Positions 24,905 through 34,916 are shown, numbered from the stretch's first letter. The stretch: 64,000 bases of DNA from Aquidulcibacter paucihalophilus (GCF_002105465.1 NZ_NCSQ01000168.1:16373-80372); one strand, 5' to 3'. The notes: generated by a model from the sequence alone, not told the origin. Translations and numbers: made by a program.

Positions 24905-27406
24905 ACCCACCCCGACCATGGCCACACGGGCTTCAATCAAGGCGAGGGCAGCTTCCCGCGTGATGGTGCCAGGGTCTTGGCCTTTCGGCAAAGTCGCATT
25001 GGTCGTGCCATCGGTGACATAGGGGCCATACCGACCGGCCATCACTTTGATGACTGGCCCCCCTTCGGCTGGCGCGGCAAATTCCTGCAAGGCCGCAGCG
25101 GCGGTGCGCTGGGGACGGCCACCCCCCGCCAACTTTTCAGCCAGCACGGTGACGGCGCGGTTGAGCCCGATCTCAAACACATCCTCAATCGTGCCGACAT
25201 TTGCATAGGTCTTGCCATGCTGCACATAGGGGCCAAAGCGGCCCAGATTGGCGACAATGGGCTCTCCATCTTCGGGGTGGGCACCTACCGTGCGGGGTAA
25301 GGATAAGAGGCGTAAGGCCCGCTCAAGCTCGAGGTCTGCGGCTGACCAGCCTTTGGGCAGTGACGAGCGCTTGGGCTTTTCACCGTCGCCCAATTGCACA
25401 TAAGGCCCAAAGCGGCCGGCTTTGAGCCAGACATCGAGACCGGTTTCTGGATCCGAGCCCAAATTGCGGTCGCCACTGGCTTCCGGGGAGTCGCCCGATG
25501 GTGCGGTCAATTGGCGCGTATAGCGGCACTCGGGATAGTTGGAGCAGCCGATAAAGGCACCAAACTTACTGGTCTTAAGCGATATCCGGCCATCTGCGCA
25601 GGATGGGCAGGCTCGCGGGTCGGACCCATCGCCCTTATCGGGGAAGATGTGGGGTCCAAGCGAGTCATTAATGGCATCTAAGACTTGCGAGGTCCGCAAG
25701 TCACCCGTGTCGGCAATCGCCTTGGAGAAGTCTTCCCAGAACTCACGCAGCAAAATCCGCCAACCCAAATCACCGGAAGAGACGAGGTCGAGGCGCTGTT
25801 CCAAGTCTGCAGTAAAGTCATATTCGACATATTTGGCGAAGAAGTTTTCCAAGAAGGCCGTCACCAAACGACCCTTATCGTCTGGGATGAAGCGGTTTTT
25901 ATCCATATGCACATATTCGCGGTCGCGCAGCACAGTTAGGACCGAGGCATAAGTCGAAGGCCGACCAATGCCCAGCTCTTCCATCTTTTTGACCAAGGTC
26001 GCTTCGGAATAGCGCGGCGGCGGCTCGGTGAAATGCTGGGTGGCGGCAATGTCGGTTGCGACAACGGAATCGCCTGCCTTCAGATTGGGCAGGCGGCGGC
26101 TATCTTCATCCTCTTCATCATCGCGCCCTTCTTGATAGAGTGCGAAGAAGCCGTCGAACAAAACAACTTGTCCTGTTGCCCGCAAGCCTGCGCGGCCATT
26201 GGCGTCGACCAGATCAATCGTCGTCCGCTCAACAATGGCTTGTTCCATCTGACTGGCAATTGCACGCTTCCAGATCAGATCATAAAGCTTAGCCATATCG
26301 GCTTCGAGCCGCAATTTGGAGGGATGGCGATTGGGATCCGTGGGCCGGATTGCTTCATGTGCTTCTTGAGCATTCTTCGCTTTCGAGCTGTAATAACGAG
26401 GTTTTTCGGGAACATACTCGCTGCCAAACCGGTCGCCAATTACAGCCCGGCATTGCAGGATTGCGGCCTGATCCATCGCCACGCCATCGGTTCGCATATA
26501 GGTGATGAGGCCAACCGTTTCACCACCAATATCAACGCCCTCATAGAGTTTCTGGGCTACTTGCATGGTCCGCTGCGCATTAAAGCCCAATTTGCGGCTG
26601 GCTTCCTGCTGCAGGGTTGAGGTGGTGAATGGCGGCGCGGGCGAGCGCTTAAGCGGCTTGGCCTCCAGGCTTGCCACGGTGTAGCTACCAGCCATGGTCG
26701 CTGCTTTGGCGGCATCGGCAGAGGCGTCATCTGGCAAATCAAATTTGTCGAGTTTTTTGCCATCAAGGCTTACCAGACGCGCCTCAAAGGCGGCACCGAT
26801 TTGCGCTTTGGCTTGGGCCGTCACCGTCCAATATTCGCGCGCCTTAAAGCGCTCAATCTCCATCTCGCGCTCAACAACCAGGCGCAGGGCGACCGATTGC
26901 ACCCGGCCAGCAGAGCGCGAGCCCGGCAGTTTCCGCCACAGGACAGGGGATAGATTGAAGCCCACCAGATAATCGAGTGCGCGGCGTGCCAGATAAGCAT
27001 CGACCAATTCCTGATCAATCTGGCGCGGATTAGCCATGGCGGCCAAGACTGAATCCTTGGTGATCGCATTGAAGGTGACCCGCGACACCGCTTTGTCTTT
27101 AAGGACCTTGCGCGATTTCAGGGCTTCCAAGAGATGCCAAGAAATGGCTTCGCCTTCCCGATCGGGGTCGGTGGCAAGGATCAGACTATCGGCTTTCTTG
27201 ACCCGCTCAGCAATGTCGCGAATCCGCGCGGCGCCCTTGCTGTCAGCCTCCCACACCATTGCAAAGTCTTCATCAGGGCGGACGGAACCATCCTTGGATG
27301 GCAAATCGCGCACGTGACCAAAACTGGCGACCACATCATAATTGGTCCCCAAATATTTGTTGATAGTTTTGGCCTTGGCCGGTGATTCAACGACAACGAG
27401 ATGCAT
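24764..27406 (-). CDS. topA: DNA topoisomerase I (type IA)
   Basis: TopA relaxes negative supercoils by single-strand passage. The 880-residue protein begins with a TOPRIM domain (VVESPAKAKTINKYLG, and the acidic LATDPDREGEAI at 78-88). The active-site tyrosine is Y303 in VGLITYMRTDG. ELGIGRPSTYAS is conserved downstream. One four-cysteine zinc finger begins at CPSCADGRISL. Several topoisomerase C-terminal repeats (GRFGPYVQ type, four copies) follow, then a lysine/alanine tail. The gene is divergent from the 74-residue gene at 27592 and leads rnr. Confidence 0.97.
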   Translation of the reverse strand: MHLVVVESPAKAKTINKYLGTNYDVVASFGHVRDLPSKDGSVRPDEDFAMVWEADSKGAARIRDIAERVKKADSLILATDPDREGEAISWHLLEALKSRKVLKDKAVSRVTFNAITKDSVLAAMANPRQIDQELVDAYLARRALDYLVGFNLSPVLWRKLPGSRSAGRVQSVALRLVVEREMEIERFKAREYWTVTAQAKAQIGAAFEARLVSLDGKKLDKFDLPDDASADAAKAATMAGSYTVASLEAKPLKRSPAPPFTTSTLQQEASRKLGFNAQRTMQVAQKLYEGVDIGGETVGLITYMRTDGVAMDQAAILQCRAVIGDRFGSEYVPEKPRYYSSKAKNAQEAHEAIRPTDPNRHPSKLRLEADMAKLYDLIWKRAIASQMEQAIVERTTIDLVDANGRAGLRATGQVVLFDGFFALYQEGRDDEEDEDSRRLPNLKAGDSVVATDIAATQHFTEPPPRYSEATLVKKMEELGIGRPSTYASVLTVLRDREYVHMDKNRFIPDDKGRLVTAFLENFFAKYVEYDFTADLEQRLDLVSSGDLGWRILLREFWEDFSKAIADTGDLRTSQVLDAINDSLGPHIFPDKGDGSDPRACPSCADGRISLKTSKFGAFIGCSNYPECRYTRQLTAPSGDSPEASGDRNLGSDPETGLDVWLKAGRFGPYVQLGDGEKPKRSSLPKGWSAADLELERALRLLSLPRTVGAHPEDGEPIVANLGRFGPYVQHGKTYANVGTIEDVFEIGLNRAVTVLAEKLAGGGRPQRTAAAALQEFAAPAEGGPVIKVMAGRYGPYVTDGTTNATLPKGQDPGTITREAALALIEARVAMVGVGKKKPAKKTSAAKSSAKPAAKKAATAKKPAAKKAPAKKAAAKKASGA

Positions 27407-27521
27407 GTTTGGCTTATCAGACTTTGAAAGGGCCTCTGCAAAGGCAGAACCTCACGGGCGGAAGTGGGTTCGCAACGGGCGTAATGTCAATGGCTTTCCG
27501 CAAATCTAAGTGTAATGCATC

Positions 27522-27549
27522 TTGACGTGTGACCCTTGCGTGATACAAC
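27522..27549 (+). promoter_or_regulatory. promoter for the 74-residue gene at 27592
   Basis: TTGACGT at 27522-27528 and GATACAAC at 27542-27549 are 13 bases apart. They match the published Caulobacter housekeeping consensus TTGACGS / GCTANAWC at six of seven and seven of eight positions with an allowed spacing. Transcription would start near 27556 and give a leader of about 35 bases. This supports the downstream short gene being real. Confidence 0.55.
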
Positions 27550-27591
27550 TAGAAATATAGTCACACCGTTCAGGCCATTATAGGGTGAACC

Positions 27592-27816
27592 ATGTCCACC
27601 GCGCAAAATCCTGTTTCAACTGCCTCTCCCACCGATCGGATCGCGGTGGCTGACTTCATTCGCAACCTTGCTCAAGAGCTGGAGCAATTGAGCGAAGATC
27701 ACGATTTGGAAGCGGTGGCTGCTTGTTTGCGGGCCGCCGCGTCAGAGGCACGTCGCGCTAAAGAACGCGATCGATTGGTCAAACTAGGGCTGAAACCAAG
27801 CCGCCGGGCTGGATGA
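27592..27816 (+). CDS. hypothetical small helical protein
   Basis: The 74-residue product is predicted to be almost wholly helical with alternating acidic and basic residues (FIRNLAQELEQLSEDHD, then a basic end KERDRLVKLGLKPSRR). I do not recognise it. Evidence that it is expressed is an AGGGTGA ribosome binding site close to the ATG and a good promoter match at 27522-27549. Its last 38 bp overlap the 3' end of dprA on the other strand. It is divergent from topA. A cytoplasmic regulatory or adaptor role would fit the size, but nothing shows it. Confidence 0.65.
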   Translation: MSTAQNPVSTASPTDRIAVADFIRNLAQELEQLSEDHDLEAVAACLRAAASEARRAKERDRLVKLGLKPSRRAG

Positions 27817-28882
27817 TTGCCCGTCCGCTAAGCTCAAGCTCGACCACAATGGCTGCCAATGTGCGCCAAGGCAGGCCAGAGTCGGTTGCTAAATCAGCCA
27901 AGCTTACCGGTACAGGCGACAAGAGGGCAGCAATGCGGTCGATGTCGGCCTGCGTGAGATTAAGGCCCGTTTCTTCGTGCGTATAGCCGATAGGCTTATT
28001 CTCCTTAAGCCCCGCTCCACCTTGCAAGCAGGTGAGGACATCTTGCACACTGGCAACCAAATGTGCCCCATCCTTTATCAGACTATTGGGCCCCGCAGCC
28101 CTGGGGTCGAGGGGAGAGCCCGGTACCGCCATCACATCGCGGCCTTGCTCGGCGGCCAAACGGGCCGTGATAAGAGATCCTGAGCGGGCTTCTGCCTCCA
28201 TCACCACAATACCTTGGCTGAGGCCAGAAATGATGCGGTTGCGCCGGGGAAAGTCGCGCGCATGGACTGTGGCATAAAGGGGGCTTTCAGATACCAAGAG
28301 CCCGCGCGCGGCAATCTCGTGATAGAGGCTTTCATGTTCGGGCGGATAGATATGGTCCAAGCCACCCGCCAAGACCGCAATTGTGCCGGATGTAAGGCTT
28401 GCACTATGGGCAGCCCCATCAATCCCGCGGGCCAGACCCGAGACAATAACATAGCCTGCCTGTCCAAGGCCGGTGGCAAATTCCCGTGCCAGACGTAAAC
28501 CTGCCGCCGAAGCATTGCGGGCACCGACGATCCCCACCATTGGTTTATGCAACAGGCCCGTTTGTCCCAGGATGCTCATCACAGGCGGCGGCGGGGTGAG
28601 GGCAGCAAGTCCATGTGGAAAATCAGGTTCGCAAGCTGCAAGGATACGCCCACCAAGCGCTTGGGTTGCGGCGATTTCGTCCTCGGCTTGGTCGGCTGTG
28701 ATGAGGTGGATTGGCTTGCCGCGCGCTTGCTTGACCAAGTCTGGCAGTGCCGAGAGCACCGCGCTGACCTGTCCATAGCGGGAGAGTAGGCCGAAAAAAC
28801 TTACCGGACCTATTCCCTCACTGCGCGCTAATCTAACCCAATCCCGTCTTTCTTTATCGCTCAGCACATGCTGGGTTTGCAT
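27779..28882 (-). CDS. dprA: DNA-processing protein DprA
   Basis: DprA binds single-stranded DNA taken up by natural transformation and loads RecA on it. The 367-residue protein has an N-terminal SAM-like helical part, the central Rossmann-like DprA domain, and a C-terminal winged helix (about 300-367). The central domain carries GIVGARNASAAGLRLA, VIVSGLARGIDGAAH, GTIAVLAGGLDHIYPPEH and SRRN-type FPRRNRIISGLSQGIVV. It is the last gene of the minus-strand run from pyrB, 2 bp after plsY. A ComF-family gene lies at 40124. Together they hint at, but do not prove, competence; dprA is widespread in non-competent bacteria. Confidence 0.95.
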   Translation of the reverse strand: MQTQHVLSDKERRDWVRLARSEGIGPVSFFGLLSRYGQVSAVLSALPDLVKQARGKPIHLITADQAEDEIAATQALGGRILAACEPDFPHGLAALTPPPPVMSILGQTGLLHKPMVGIVGARNASAAGLRLAREFATGLGQAGYVIVSGLARGIDGAAHSASLTSGTIAVLAGGLDHIYPPEHESLYHEIAARGLLVSESPLYATVHARDFPRRNRIISGLSQGIVVMEAEARSGSLITARLAAEQGRDVMAVPGSPLDPRAAGPNSLIKDGAHLVASVQDVLTCLQGGAGLKENKPIGYTHEETGLNLTQADIDRIAALLSPVPVSLADLATDSGLPWRTLAAIVVELELSGRAIIQPGGLVSALV

Positions 28883-28884
28883 CT

Positions 28885-29469
28885 CTATTTTTTGCCAATT
28901 TTAGGCTCTTCACCTTTGATCAGACGGGCGAGATTTTCGCGGTGCCGGATCCATACCAATACAGACATGAAAAGCGTTGCTCCAACCCCAATGGGGCTGG
29001 CATGAAATGCCACTGCAATGAGTGGCGCGGCAGCAGACGCCACCAACGCACCTAATGACGAATACCGAAACACAAAGGCTGTGGCTAACCACAGGGCCGC
29101 AGCTAAAGTACCAACCGGCCAAATGCCAATCAACAAGGTGCCAAAGAAAGTTGCAACCCCTTTGCCGCCATTAAATTTCAACCAGATTGGAAAACAATGC
29201 CCCAATAAGGCGGCTGCACCGGCAATATAGCCTGCTTCTTGTGATAAATATTCCCGCGCCAAGATCAGGGCGAGTGCGGCTTTGGCGGCATCCAGGAATA
29301 GGGTTGCCAAGGCAACATCCTTGCGCCCCGTGCGCAAAACATTGGTTGCGCCAATATTGCCCGAACCGACTTGGCGAATATCGCCAAGACCTGCCAAACG
29401 GGTCAAGAGAAGACCAAATGGGATCGAGCCCAAAAGATAGCCCCCCACGATCGCAATCAGATAATCCAT
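28885..29469 (-). CDS. plsY: acyl-phosphate:glycerol-3-phosphate acyltransferase
   Basis: PlsY transfers an acyl chain from acyl-phosphate to glycerol-3-phosphate, the first step of membrane phospholipid synthesis in most bacteria. The 194-residue, five-helix membrane protein shows the three conserved motifs: GYLLGSIPFGLLL at the start, GSGNIGATNVLRTGRK, and KFNGGKGVATFFG. Length is normal. It lies between the dihydroorotase-like gene (33 bp) and dprA (2 bp) on one strand. The order pyrB-pyrC-plsY-dprA is common in alphaproteobacteria. Confidence 0.96.
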   Translation of the reverse strand: MDYLIAIVGGYLLGSIPFGLLLTRLAGLGDIRQVGSGNIGATNVLRTGRKDVALATLFLDAAKAALALILAREYLSQEAGYIAGAAALLGHCFPIWLKFNGGKGVATFFGTLLIGIWPVGTLAAALWLATAFVFRYSSLGALVASAAAPLIAVAFHASPIGVGATLFMSVLVWIRHRENLARLIKGEEPKIGKK

Positions 29470-29502
29470 AGTCCCCCCAAGACGTTTAGAACCTGCGTGC
29501 GC

Positions 29503-30792
29503 CTAGTCGAGGGCACTGAAAACTTTTTTGCCAGCTACCCAAGTCGACAAGACCTTACCTTGCAAGGTCTGCCCATCATAGGGGGAATTGCGCGACTTCG
29601 AGATCATGCGGCTGGCGTCAAAGCGGATTGGGAAGCCCAAATCAACCAAAATCAAGTCGGCGGGAGCCCCAGCCGCAATCCGGCCTTGCGGCAGGCCGAG
29701 GATTTGCGCGGGCGCGGAGGTCATGGCTCGGATCAAATCCAAAAGCTCGATCAAGCCTTCATGATAAAGACTGAGGGCGGCAGGCAGAAGGGTTTCAAGT
29801 GCGCTGGCCCCAAAGGCAGCTTCATCAAAGGGCAAGCGTTTTTCTTCCGCAGGGCGCGGGTCATGGCCCGAGACAATCACATCCACAATCCCGGACTTAA
29901 CCCCTTCAATCAACGCAAGGCGGTCTTGCTCGCTCCGCAGGGGCGGGGAGAGCTTCGCAAAGGTGCGGTAATCGCCCAGATCATTCTCGTTTAAGGTCAA
30001 ATGGTGCACGCTGACCGAGGCGGTTACATCCAAGCCTTGCGCTTTGGCTGCGGCGATGCGCGGCAGGGTGGCTTCTGACGAAATCATGTCGAGAAGAAGC
30101 TTCGCGCCAGTCAATTCCGCTAATTGAATATCGCGATTGGCGGCGATGGTTTCGGCTGCACTGGAAATGCCCGCAAGTCCAAGGCGCGAGGAAAGCTCGC
30201 CCATATTCATCATGCCGCCCTCGCTTAAGAAGGCATCCTGTGGCCGCGAAGCCACTAGCGCATCAAAGGCAGAGGCATAAGACATGCAGCGCTGCATAGT
30301 CCGCGTGCTAACAATCGGGCGGTCACTATTGGTGAACATCACCGCACCGGCATCTGCCATCAAGCCAAGCTCAGCGATGCGCTCCCCCTTGAGGCCAACG
30401 GTTAGAGCCCCCGCCGCCAAAACGCGCGCGAGCGAGCGGTCACGACCGCGGCGGGTGATGAAGTCAACCAAAGCCGCATCATCAATGACGGTCTGGGTAT
30501 CGGGTTGCAGCACCATGGTAGTAACCCCACCCGCCACCGCAGCCTTGCCAGCCGTGTTGAGGCTTTCCCGCTGCTCCTCGCCCGGTTCTCCGGTAGAGAC
30601 ATGCAAATCGATGAGGCCGGGCATTAAGGCGTGGCCGTCGCAATTCAGGATGATGGCATGGGACGGCGCGGCCACTTGAGGGCCGCTGGCAAGGATCAGA
30701 TCACCTTGGACAAGCACCTCGCCAGGGCCATCAAATTGGCTTGCGGGGTCTACCAAACGGGCATTGATGAAATGATAGAGGGGCTCAGTCAT
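29503..30792 (-). CDS. pyrX: dihydroorotase-like protein, probably non-catalytic (PyrX/PyrC' type)
   Basis: The start at 30792 overlaps the end of pyrB by 8 bp and follows a GAGGAGG, giving 429 residues. The protein aligns throughout with class I dihydroorotase, which cyclises carbamoyl-aspartate. The metal and catalytic residues are largely lost: the HxH motif reads H64-V-S66, the HCED-type segment reads DAFLSEGG, the metal-binding histidine region reads LLLDMISS (about 232-239), and TDHAPH reads SGHDPRP, so the catalytic aspartate is G309. Only H64 and the HHL histidines (263-264) remain. Such inactive homologs next to pyrB are known to hold aspartate carbamoyltransferase in a dodecameric complex. 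An active dihydroorotase should be encoded elsewhere. Confidence 0.9.
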   Translation of the reverse strand: MTEPLYHFINARLVDPASQFDGPGEVLVQGDLILASGPQVAAPSHAIILNCDGHALMPGLIDLHVSTGEPGEEQRESLNTAGKAAVAGGVTTMVLQPDTQTVIDDAALVDFITRRGRDRSLARVLAAGALTVGLKGERIAELGLMADAGAVMFTNSDRPIVSTRTMQRCMSYASAFDALVASRPQDAFLSEGGMMNMGELSSRLGLAGISSAAETIAANRDIQLAELTGAKLLLDMISSEATLPRIAAAKAQGLDVTASVSVHHLTLNENDLGDYRTFAKLSPPLRSEQDRLALIEGVKSGIVDVIVSGHDPRPAEEKRLPFDEAAFGASALETLLPAALSLYHEGLIELLDLIRAMTSAPAQILGLPQGRIAAGAPADLILVDLGFPIRFDASRMISKSRNSPYDGQTLQGKVLSTWVAGKKVFSALD

Positions 30793-31759
30793 CATAGGCC
30801 TCCTCATTGGCACCATGGCTGGCAAGGGCCTCCAGTACCGCCATGCGTACGGCAACCCCTGATTCCACTTGGTCGACGATCAGCGAGACCCGGGGGTCAT
30901 CGGCAATATCAGAATCGATCTCCACCCCGCGGTTCATGGGGCCAGGATGCATAACTTTCACATGGGGGGCCGCCACGGCCAGTTTGCGCGCATCGAGGCC
31001 ATAGAAACGGAAGTATTCCCGTGCTGAGGGCACATAAGCGCCATCCATCCGCTCTAGCTGCAAGCGCAGCATCATCACCACATCTACGCCAGCAAGCCCT
31101 TCGAGCATCGAGTGGTAAATCTCACAGCCCCAACGGTCGACATCAGCGGGCATCAGGGTTGGTGGCGCTATCAGGCGGACGCGCGCGCCCAGCATGGAAA
31201 GGAGAATAACGTTGGAGCGGGCAACGCGCGAGTGCAGCACATCGCCGCAAATCGCGACCACCAAGCCTTCGATATGGCCAAAGGAGCGCTTCAGCGTCAG
31301 GGCGTCCAACAAGGCTTGGGTAGGGTGTTCATGCGTGCCATCGCCGGCATTAATCACCGAACAACTGACTTTGCGCGCCAGCAATTGCGCGGCACCGGAG
31401 GCTGCATGGCGCAAGACTAGAATATCTGGACCCATGGCGTTTAAGGTCGCTGCCGTATCCAAAAGCGTTTCCCCCTTCGCAACCGAGGAGCTTTTGACCG
31501 CCATATTGACGGTATCTGCACTCATTCGCTTTCCGGCGAGCTCAAACGAGGCCTGCGTACGGGTTGAGTTCTCAAAGAAGAGATTGACGAGGGTGCGGCC
31601 CTTTAAGGTCGATAATTTCTTTTCCCGCGCTTGGGTGAAGGGCAAAAAGACTTCTGCACGCTCAATCAGTTCCAAGGCCTCAAGGCGATTGAGATCGCCA
31701 ATTTGTAGCAGGTGGCGCTTGGTGAAAGGCGCGCGAGGTGGTGGACTATCGGGACTCAT
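30785..31759 (-). CDS. pyrB: aspartate carbamoyltransferase catalytic chain
   Basis: PyrB joins carbamoyl phosphate and aspartate, the committed step of pyrimidine synthesis. The 324-residue protein has the carbamoyl-phosphate loop [19 protein letters not shown] (residues about 58-76), the [13 protein letters not shown] segment, and the C-terminal [12 protein letters not shown] loop that binds aspartate. No pyrI regulatory chain is near. Instead a dihydroorotase-like gene follows with an 8-bp overlap, which marks the class of ATCase assembled with a dihydroorotase-fold partner. The start overlaps the upstream methyltransferase stop by 4 bp. Confidence 0.96.
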   Translation of the reverse strand: MSPDSPPPRAPFTKRHLLQIGDLNRLEALELIERAEVFLPFTQAREKKLSTLKGRTLVNLFFENSTRTQASFELAGKRMSADTVNMAVKSSSVAKGETLLDTAATLNAMGPDILVLRHAASGAAQLLARKVSCSVINAGDGTHEHPTQALLDALTLKRSFGHIEGLVVAICGDVLHSRVARSNVILLSMLGARVRLIAPPTLMPADVDRWGCEIYHSMLEGLAGVDVVMMLRLQLERMDGAYVPSAREYFRFYGLDARKLAVAAPHVKVMHPGPMNRGVEIDSDIADDPRVSLIVDQVESGVAVRMAVLEALASHGANEEAYDD

Positions 31760-32376
31760 GTTGTGGCACGCCCCCAGACATTATAGCCCGCAAAGCGCGG
31801 GGTGTTTGGCAAATACATGTCATGAATTTCATGGCACACAAAGCCGCTGCTTTGCAGCATGGTTTGCGCATCTCGGGTAAGGTGACAGCCCCCTGCAATG
31901 GCCTTCCAAACCGGCTCGATCCGCCTTTGCAAGCGGGCCACTTCTGTATCTGGGGCAAGGCCATGTTCGCAAAAAAGGATTTGACCATCGGGCTTGAGAA
32001 GGCGCTTGGCTTCAGCCAAGGCCCCAGCATAGTCTGGGATCGTACATAGCGCATAGGTGAACAGGATCGTATCGGCGCAGGCATCTGGCAGGCCTGTGGC
32101 CTCGGCACCTGCGACAACTTCTTCGACCACAATGTCGGTCCGCCGCTCGGCGCGCTTCCAGGCGAGCATGCTGGCGGATGGTTCGACCGCAATGACTTTT
32201 TCAACCTTGCTGGCGTCAAGGAACGCCAAATTAGTGCCCGAGCCAAAGCCCATATCAACAACAACGCCTGTGGCACGCGGGATTAGTTTGGCCCTTTGCT
32301 TTGCGATAGGTTTTGCGCCACAGGCACAGCCAATGAAGCGCGGCAGAACAAAGCGTTCATAGAGCCCAAACAACAT
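31756..32376 (-). CDS. class I SAM-dependent methyltransferase
   Basis: The 206-residue protein has the Rossmann-like fold of small-molecule methyltransferases: motif I is [15 protein letters not shown], followed by the acidic [11 protein letters not shown] and the [14 protein letters not shown] post-motif. The start, [16 protein letters not shown], and the ending with [22 protein letters not shown] resemble UbiE-like/METTL7-type proteins. The substrate is unknown. Start and stop nearly touch the neighbouring NUDIX and pyrB genes (1 bp gap, 4 bp overlap), so it is co-transcribed, without a clear metabolic link. Confidence 0.85.
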   Translation of the reverse strand: MLFGLYERFVLPRFIGCACGAKPIAKQRAKLIPRATGVVVDMGFGSGTNLAFLDASKVEKVIAVEPSASMLAWKRAERRTDIVVEEVVAGAEATGLPDACADTILFTYALCTIPDYAGALAEAKRLLKPDGQILFCEHGLAPDTEVARLQRRIEPVWKAIAGGCHLTRDAQTMLQSSGFVCHEIHDMYLPNTPRFAGYNVWGRATT

Positions 32377-32377
32377 A

Positions 32378-32851
32378 CTAGCGCCGTCCCCGTGCGCCGA
32401 TCAATCGCTCGCGCACCCACAAGAGGATCGCCCAGCTATGGGCATCATGGCGGACCTTTTTCATCGCCTCATCAATCGTCACCCAAACCAATTCATGGTC
32501 TGGCTCAATCGGCGTGCCCTCGGTTGAAGTCAGTTCTACTTCGAAAAAGGCACAGAGCGAATTGGTTGGCACCCCGTCATTAATCCAGAATTGCCCAGCG
32601 CGGCATAATTGGCGAACAGGCCACACCGTCAGGCCGGTCTCTTCGTCAAATTCGCGCACGACCGCTTCAGCATCGCTCTCGCCCGACTCAACGCCGCCAC
32701 CGGGCAAATCATAATGGAAACTGTGTGGGGTGCCGACTTTGACGAGGGCAATCTTCTCATCATTGCGGGTGCAAAGGCCGTAAACGCTGGGCCGCTCTTT
32801 ATAGGTTTTGCCGTGTTCGGTGCGCCCGAACTGCATCGAAAAATGCGCCAT
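32378..32851 (-). CDS. NUDIX hydrolase
   Basis: I use the ATG at 32851, five bases after a GAGG, giving 157 residues from MAHFSMQFGRTEHGKTYK. A longer frame to 32998 would run into the end of mutL. The Nudix box is perfect: GGVESGE then, after seven residues, REFDEETGL. These enzymes hydrolyse nucleoside diphosphates linked to another group; the substrate is not predictable. There is an aromatic-rich RPSVYGL start to the fold. It lies between mutL (121 bp) and a methyltransferase (1 bp) on the same strand. Confidence 0.85.
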   Translation of the reverse strand: MAHFSMQFGRTEHGKTYKERPSVYGLCTRNDEKIALVKVGTPHSFHYDLPGGGVESGESDAEAVVREFDEETGLTVWPVRQLCRAGQFWINDGVPTNSLCAFFEVELTSTEGTPIEPDHELVWVTIDEAMKKVRHDAHSWAILLWVRERLIGARGRR

Positions 32852-32972
32852 AAAGGCCTCATAAGCTAGGATTGCAAAAGCGAAAAGCGGCCTCGGCAGA
32901 TGGATCCTGTCTAGTCCTGCTTGCCCAATAGGTCGAGGGGGGGATGCATCGAAACACGCACCGTCAAGGCGA

Positions 32973-34838
32973 CTATTTCCTGCCAAACAAGCGCTCAATA
33001 TCGGTGAGCGATAGTTTCACAAAGGTTGGTCTGCCATGGTTGCATTGACCCGCGCGCGGGGTGCGTTCCATTTCGCGCAATAGGAAGTTCATTTCATCGC
33101 CGCTCAAGTGGCGACCCGCGCGGACTGAGCCGTGGCACGCCATCGTGGCCAGCACGTCATCAATCCGCTCCTTAAGGGAGAGGCCTTCATCATAGGCGGC
33201 CAAATCATCGGCCAAATCTTGCAGCAATTTTTGCGTATTCACTTTGCCCAAAATGGCAGGCGTTTCGGTGACCGCAATCGCCCCCCGACCGAAATTCTCA
33301 ATTCCTAGGCCAAAGCGGGCAAACTCGTCTGCCCGCGCTACAAGGCGCTCGCAATCGGCTTCATCCATTTCAACAATTTCGGGGATCAGGCTGGGTTGGC
33401 GCGCGATGCCTTGGCCCTCCATCGCCGCCTTCATCCGCTCTAAGGTCAAGCGCTCATGGGCGGCATGCTGGTCGACAATCACCAGGCCATCAGAAGTCTC
33501 GGCAATGACATAGGTCGCGTGAAGTTGGGCTTTGGCTGCCCCTAAAGGATAGGACGTTTCATCGACAACAGGGACTTCTAAATCTGTTGGGGCCTCAAAA
33601 CTTGTGCGCGCCATGGGTTCGGCAAAGCCCGCCAAAAGTGAGCCAGCTTCACGCCCGGCTTCAATCGCCCCAGCCGGTGGCTGATGGGGCAGGTGGCTTG
33701 GCCGGTACGGGCTTAGGGTCCCACCTCCGCCACCACGCGACCACGGCATCCCAAACCCGGTTTGGGTCCCCAGTGCCCCCAAAGTGGCCTGACCCAAGGC
33801 TTGCGGGCTTCGAATCCCACTTGACCCCAGTGCGTGGCGAAGCGCGCCGATCACCAGCCCGCGCACCAAGGCAGGGTCGCGGAATCGTACCTCAGTTTTA
33901 GCTGGGTGCACGTTCACATCGACCAGTTTCGGGTCCATTTCGAGGAAAAGTGCTAGAACCGGATGGCGGTCGCGGGCCAAAACATCTTGATACGCGGCCC
34001 GCGCTGCCCCCTTCAGAAGTGGGTCTTTCACCGGCCTGCCATTGACGAACAAATGCTGATGGCGGGCATCGCCACGCGCGGCAGTGGGCAGGCCTGCAAG
34101 GCCCGTCAGGCGCACTTCGGCGCGCTCGGTATCAATCACCAACGCATCGGCTGCCGCATCACGGCCCAAAATCGCTGCGACCCGGGCAGATCTTTGGCTA
34201 GCCGCATCGCCTCCCTCCGGCACTACTTTCAGCGCGGTCCGTCCATCGAGATCGAGTGTAAAGGCCACGTCTGGCCGCGATAAGGCCAAGCGCTTCACCA
34301 TATCGGAAATGGCCAAGCTTTCTGATCGCGCCGATTTCATGAAATTCAAGCGGGCAGGGGTGGCGAAAAACAGGTCGCGCACTTCCACCCGCGTACCCGA
34401 TCGATGATTGGGCCAAGGTGCAGGCATGGGTCCTTCTTGAACACCCCCGTCCACCCGCAAAGTCCAAGCTTGGTCGGCGTCCTTGGCACGCGAGGTAATG
34501 GCTAAGCGGGCAATGGCCCCAATCGAGGGCAAGGCTTCGCCACGAAAGCCCATGGTGACGATCGTGAGCAAGTCCAAATGCCCGTTTGCATCTGGGGCGA
34601 GTTTGGAAGTTGCGTGGCGTTCCACCGCCAAGCTTAACTGATCGCGTGGAATGCCGCACCCATCGTCTTCGACCAAGAGCCGGTTTATCCCGCCCTCTTC
34701 GGCGAGAATGCGAATAGAGCTTGCCCCCGCATCGAGCGCATTTTCTACCAGCTCTTTAACCGCTGCAGCGGGGCGCTCTATCACCTCGCCTGCGGCGATC
34801 TGGTTTATGGCATCTGGGGGAAGACGGGCAATCGTCAT
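32973..34838 (-). CDS. mutL: DNA mismatch repair protein MutL, endonuclease type
   Basis: I start at the ATG at 34838 (MTIARLPPDAINQIAAGEV), since family members begin here; this gives 621 residues. The GHKL ATPase motifs are ELVENALDAGA, DDGCGI and TMGFRGEAL. The C-terminal part carries the endonuclease motif DQHAAHERLTLE, matching DQHA(x)2E(x)4E, with its aspartate near residue 456. The metal-site partners ACHGSVRAG and QCNHGRP follow. MutL proteins of this kind nick the new strand themselves and occur in bacteria without MutH. It lies at the head of the long minus-strand run that includes pyrB. Confidence 0.96.
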   Translation of the reverse strand: MTIARLPPDAINQIAAGEVIERPAAAVKELVENALDAGASSIRILAEEGGINRLLVEDDGCGIPRDQLSLAVERHATSKLAPDANGHLDLLTIVTMGFRGEALPSIGAIARLAITSRAKDADQAWTLRVDGGVQEGPMPAPWPNHRSGTRVEVRDLFFATPARLNFMKSARSESLAISDMVKRLALSRPDVAFTLDLDGRTALKVVPEGGDAASQRSARVAAILGRDAAADALVIDTERAEVRLTGLAGLPTAARGDARHQHLFVNGRPVKDPLLKGAARAAYQDVLARDRHPVLALFLEMDPKLVDVNVHPAKTEVRFRDPALVRGLVIGALRHALGSSGIRSPQALGQATLGALGTQTGFGMPWSRGGGGGTLSPYRPSHLPHQPPAGAIEAGREAGSLLAGFAEPMARTSFEAPTDLEVPVVDETSYPLGAAKAQLHATYVIAETSDGLVIVDQHAAHERLTLERMKAAMEGQGIARQPSLIPEIVEMDEADCERLVARADEFARFGLGIENFGRGAIAVTETPAILGKVNTQKLLQDLADDLAAYDEGLSLKERIDDVLATMACHGSVRAGRHLSGDEMNFLLREMERTPRAGQCNHGRPTFVKLSLTDIERLFGRK

Positions 34839-34916
34839 GACACGACTATGCGCTTTCTGGGCTGAGTCGACCAGATGAGGCTGCAAAGAGACTCGGTCTT
34901 TGCCAGTGGGTTTGGC

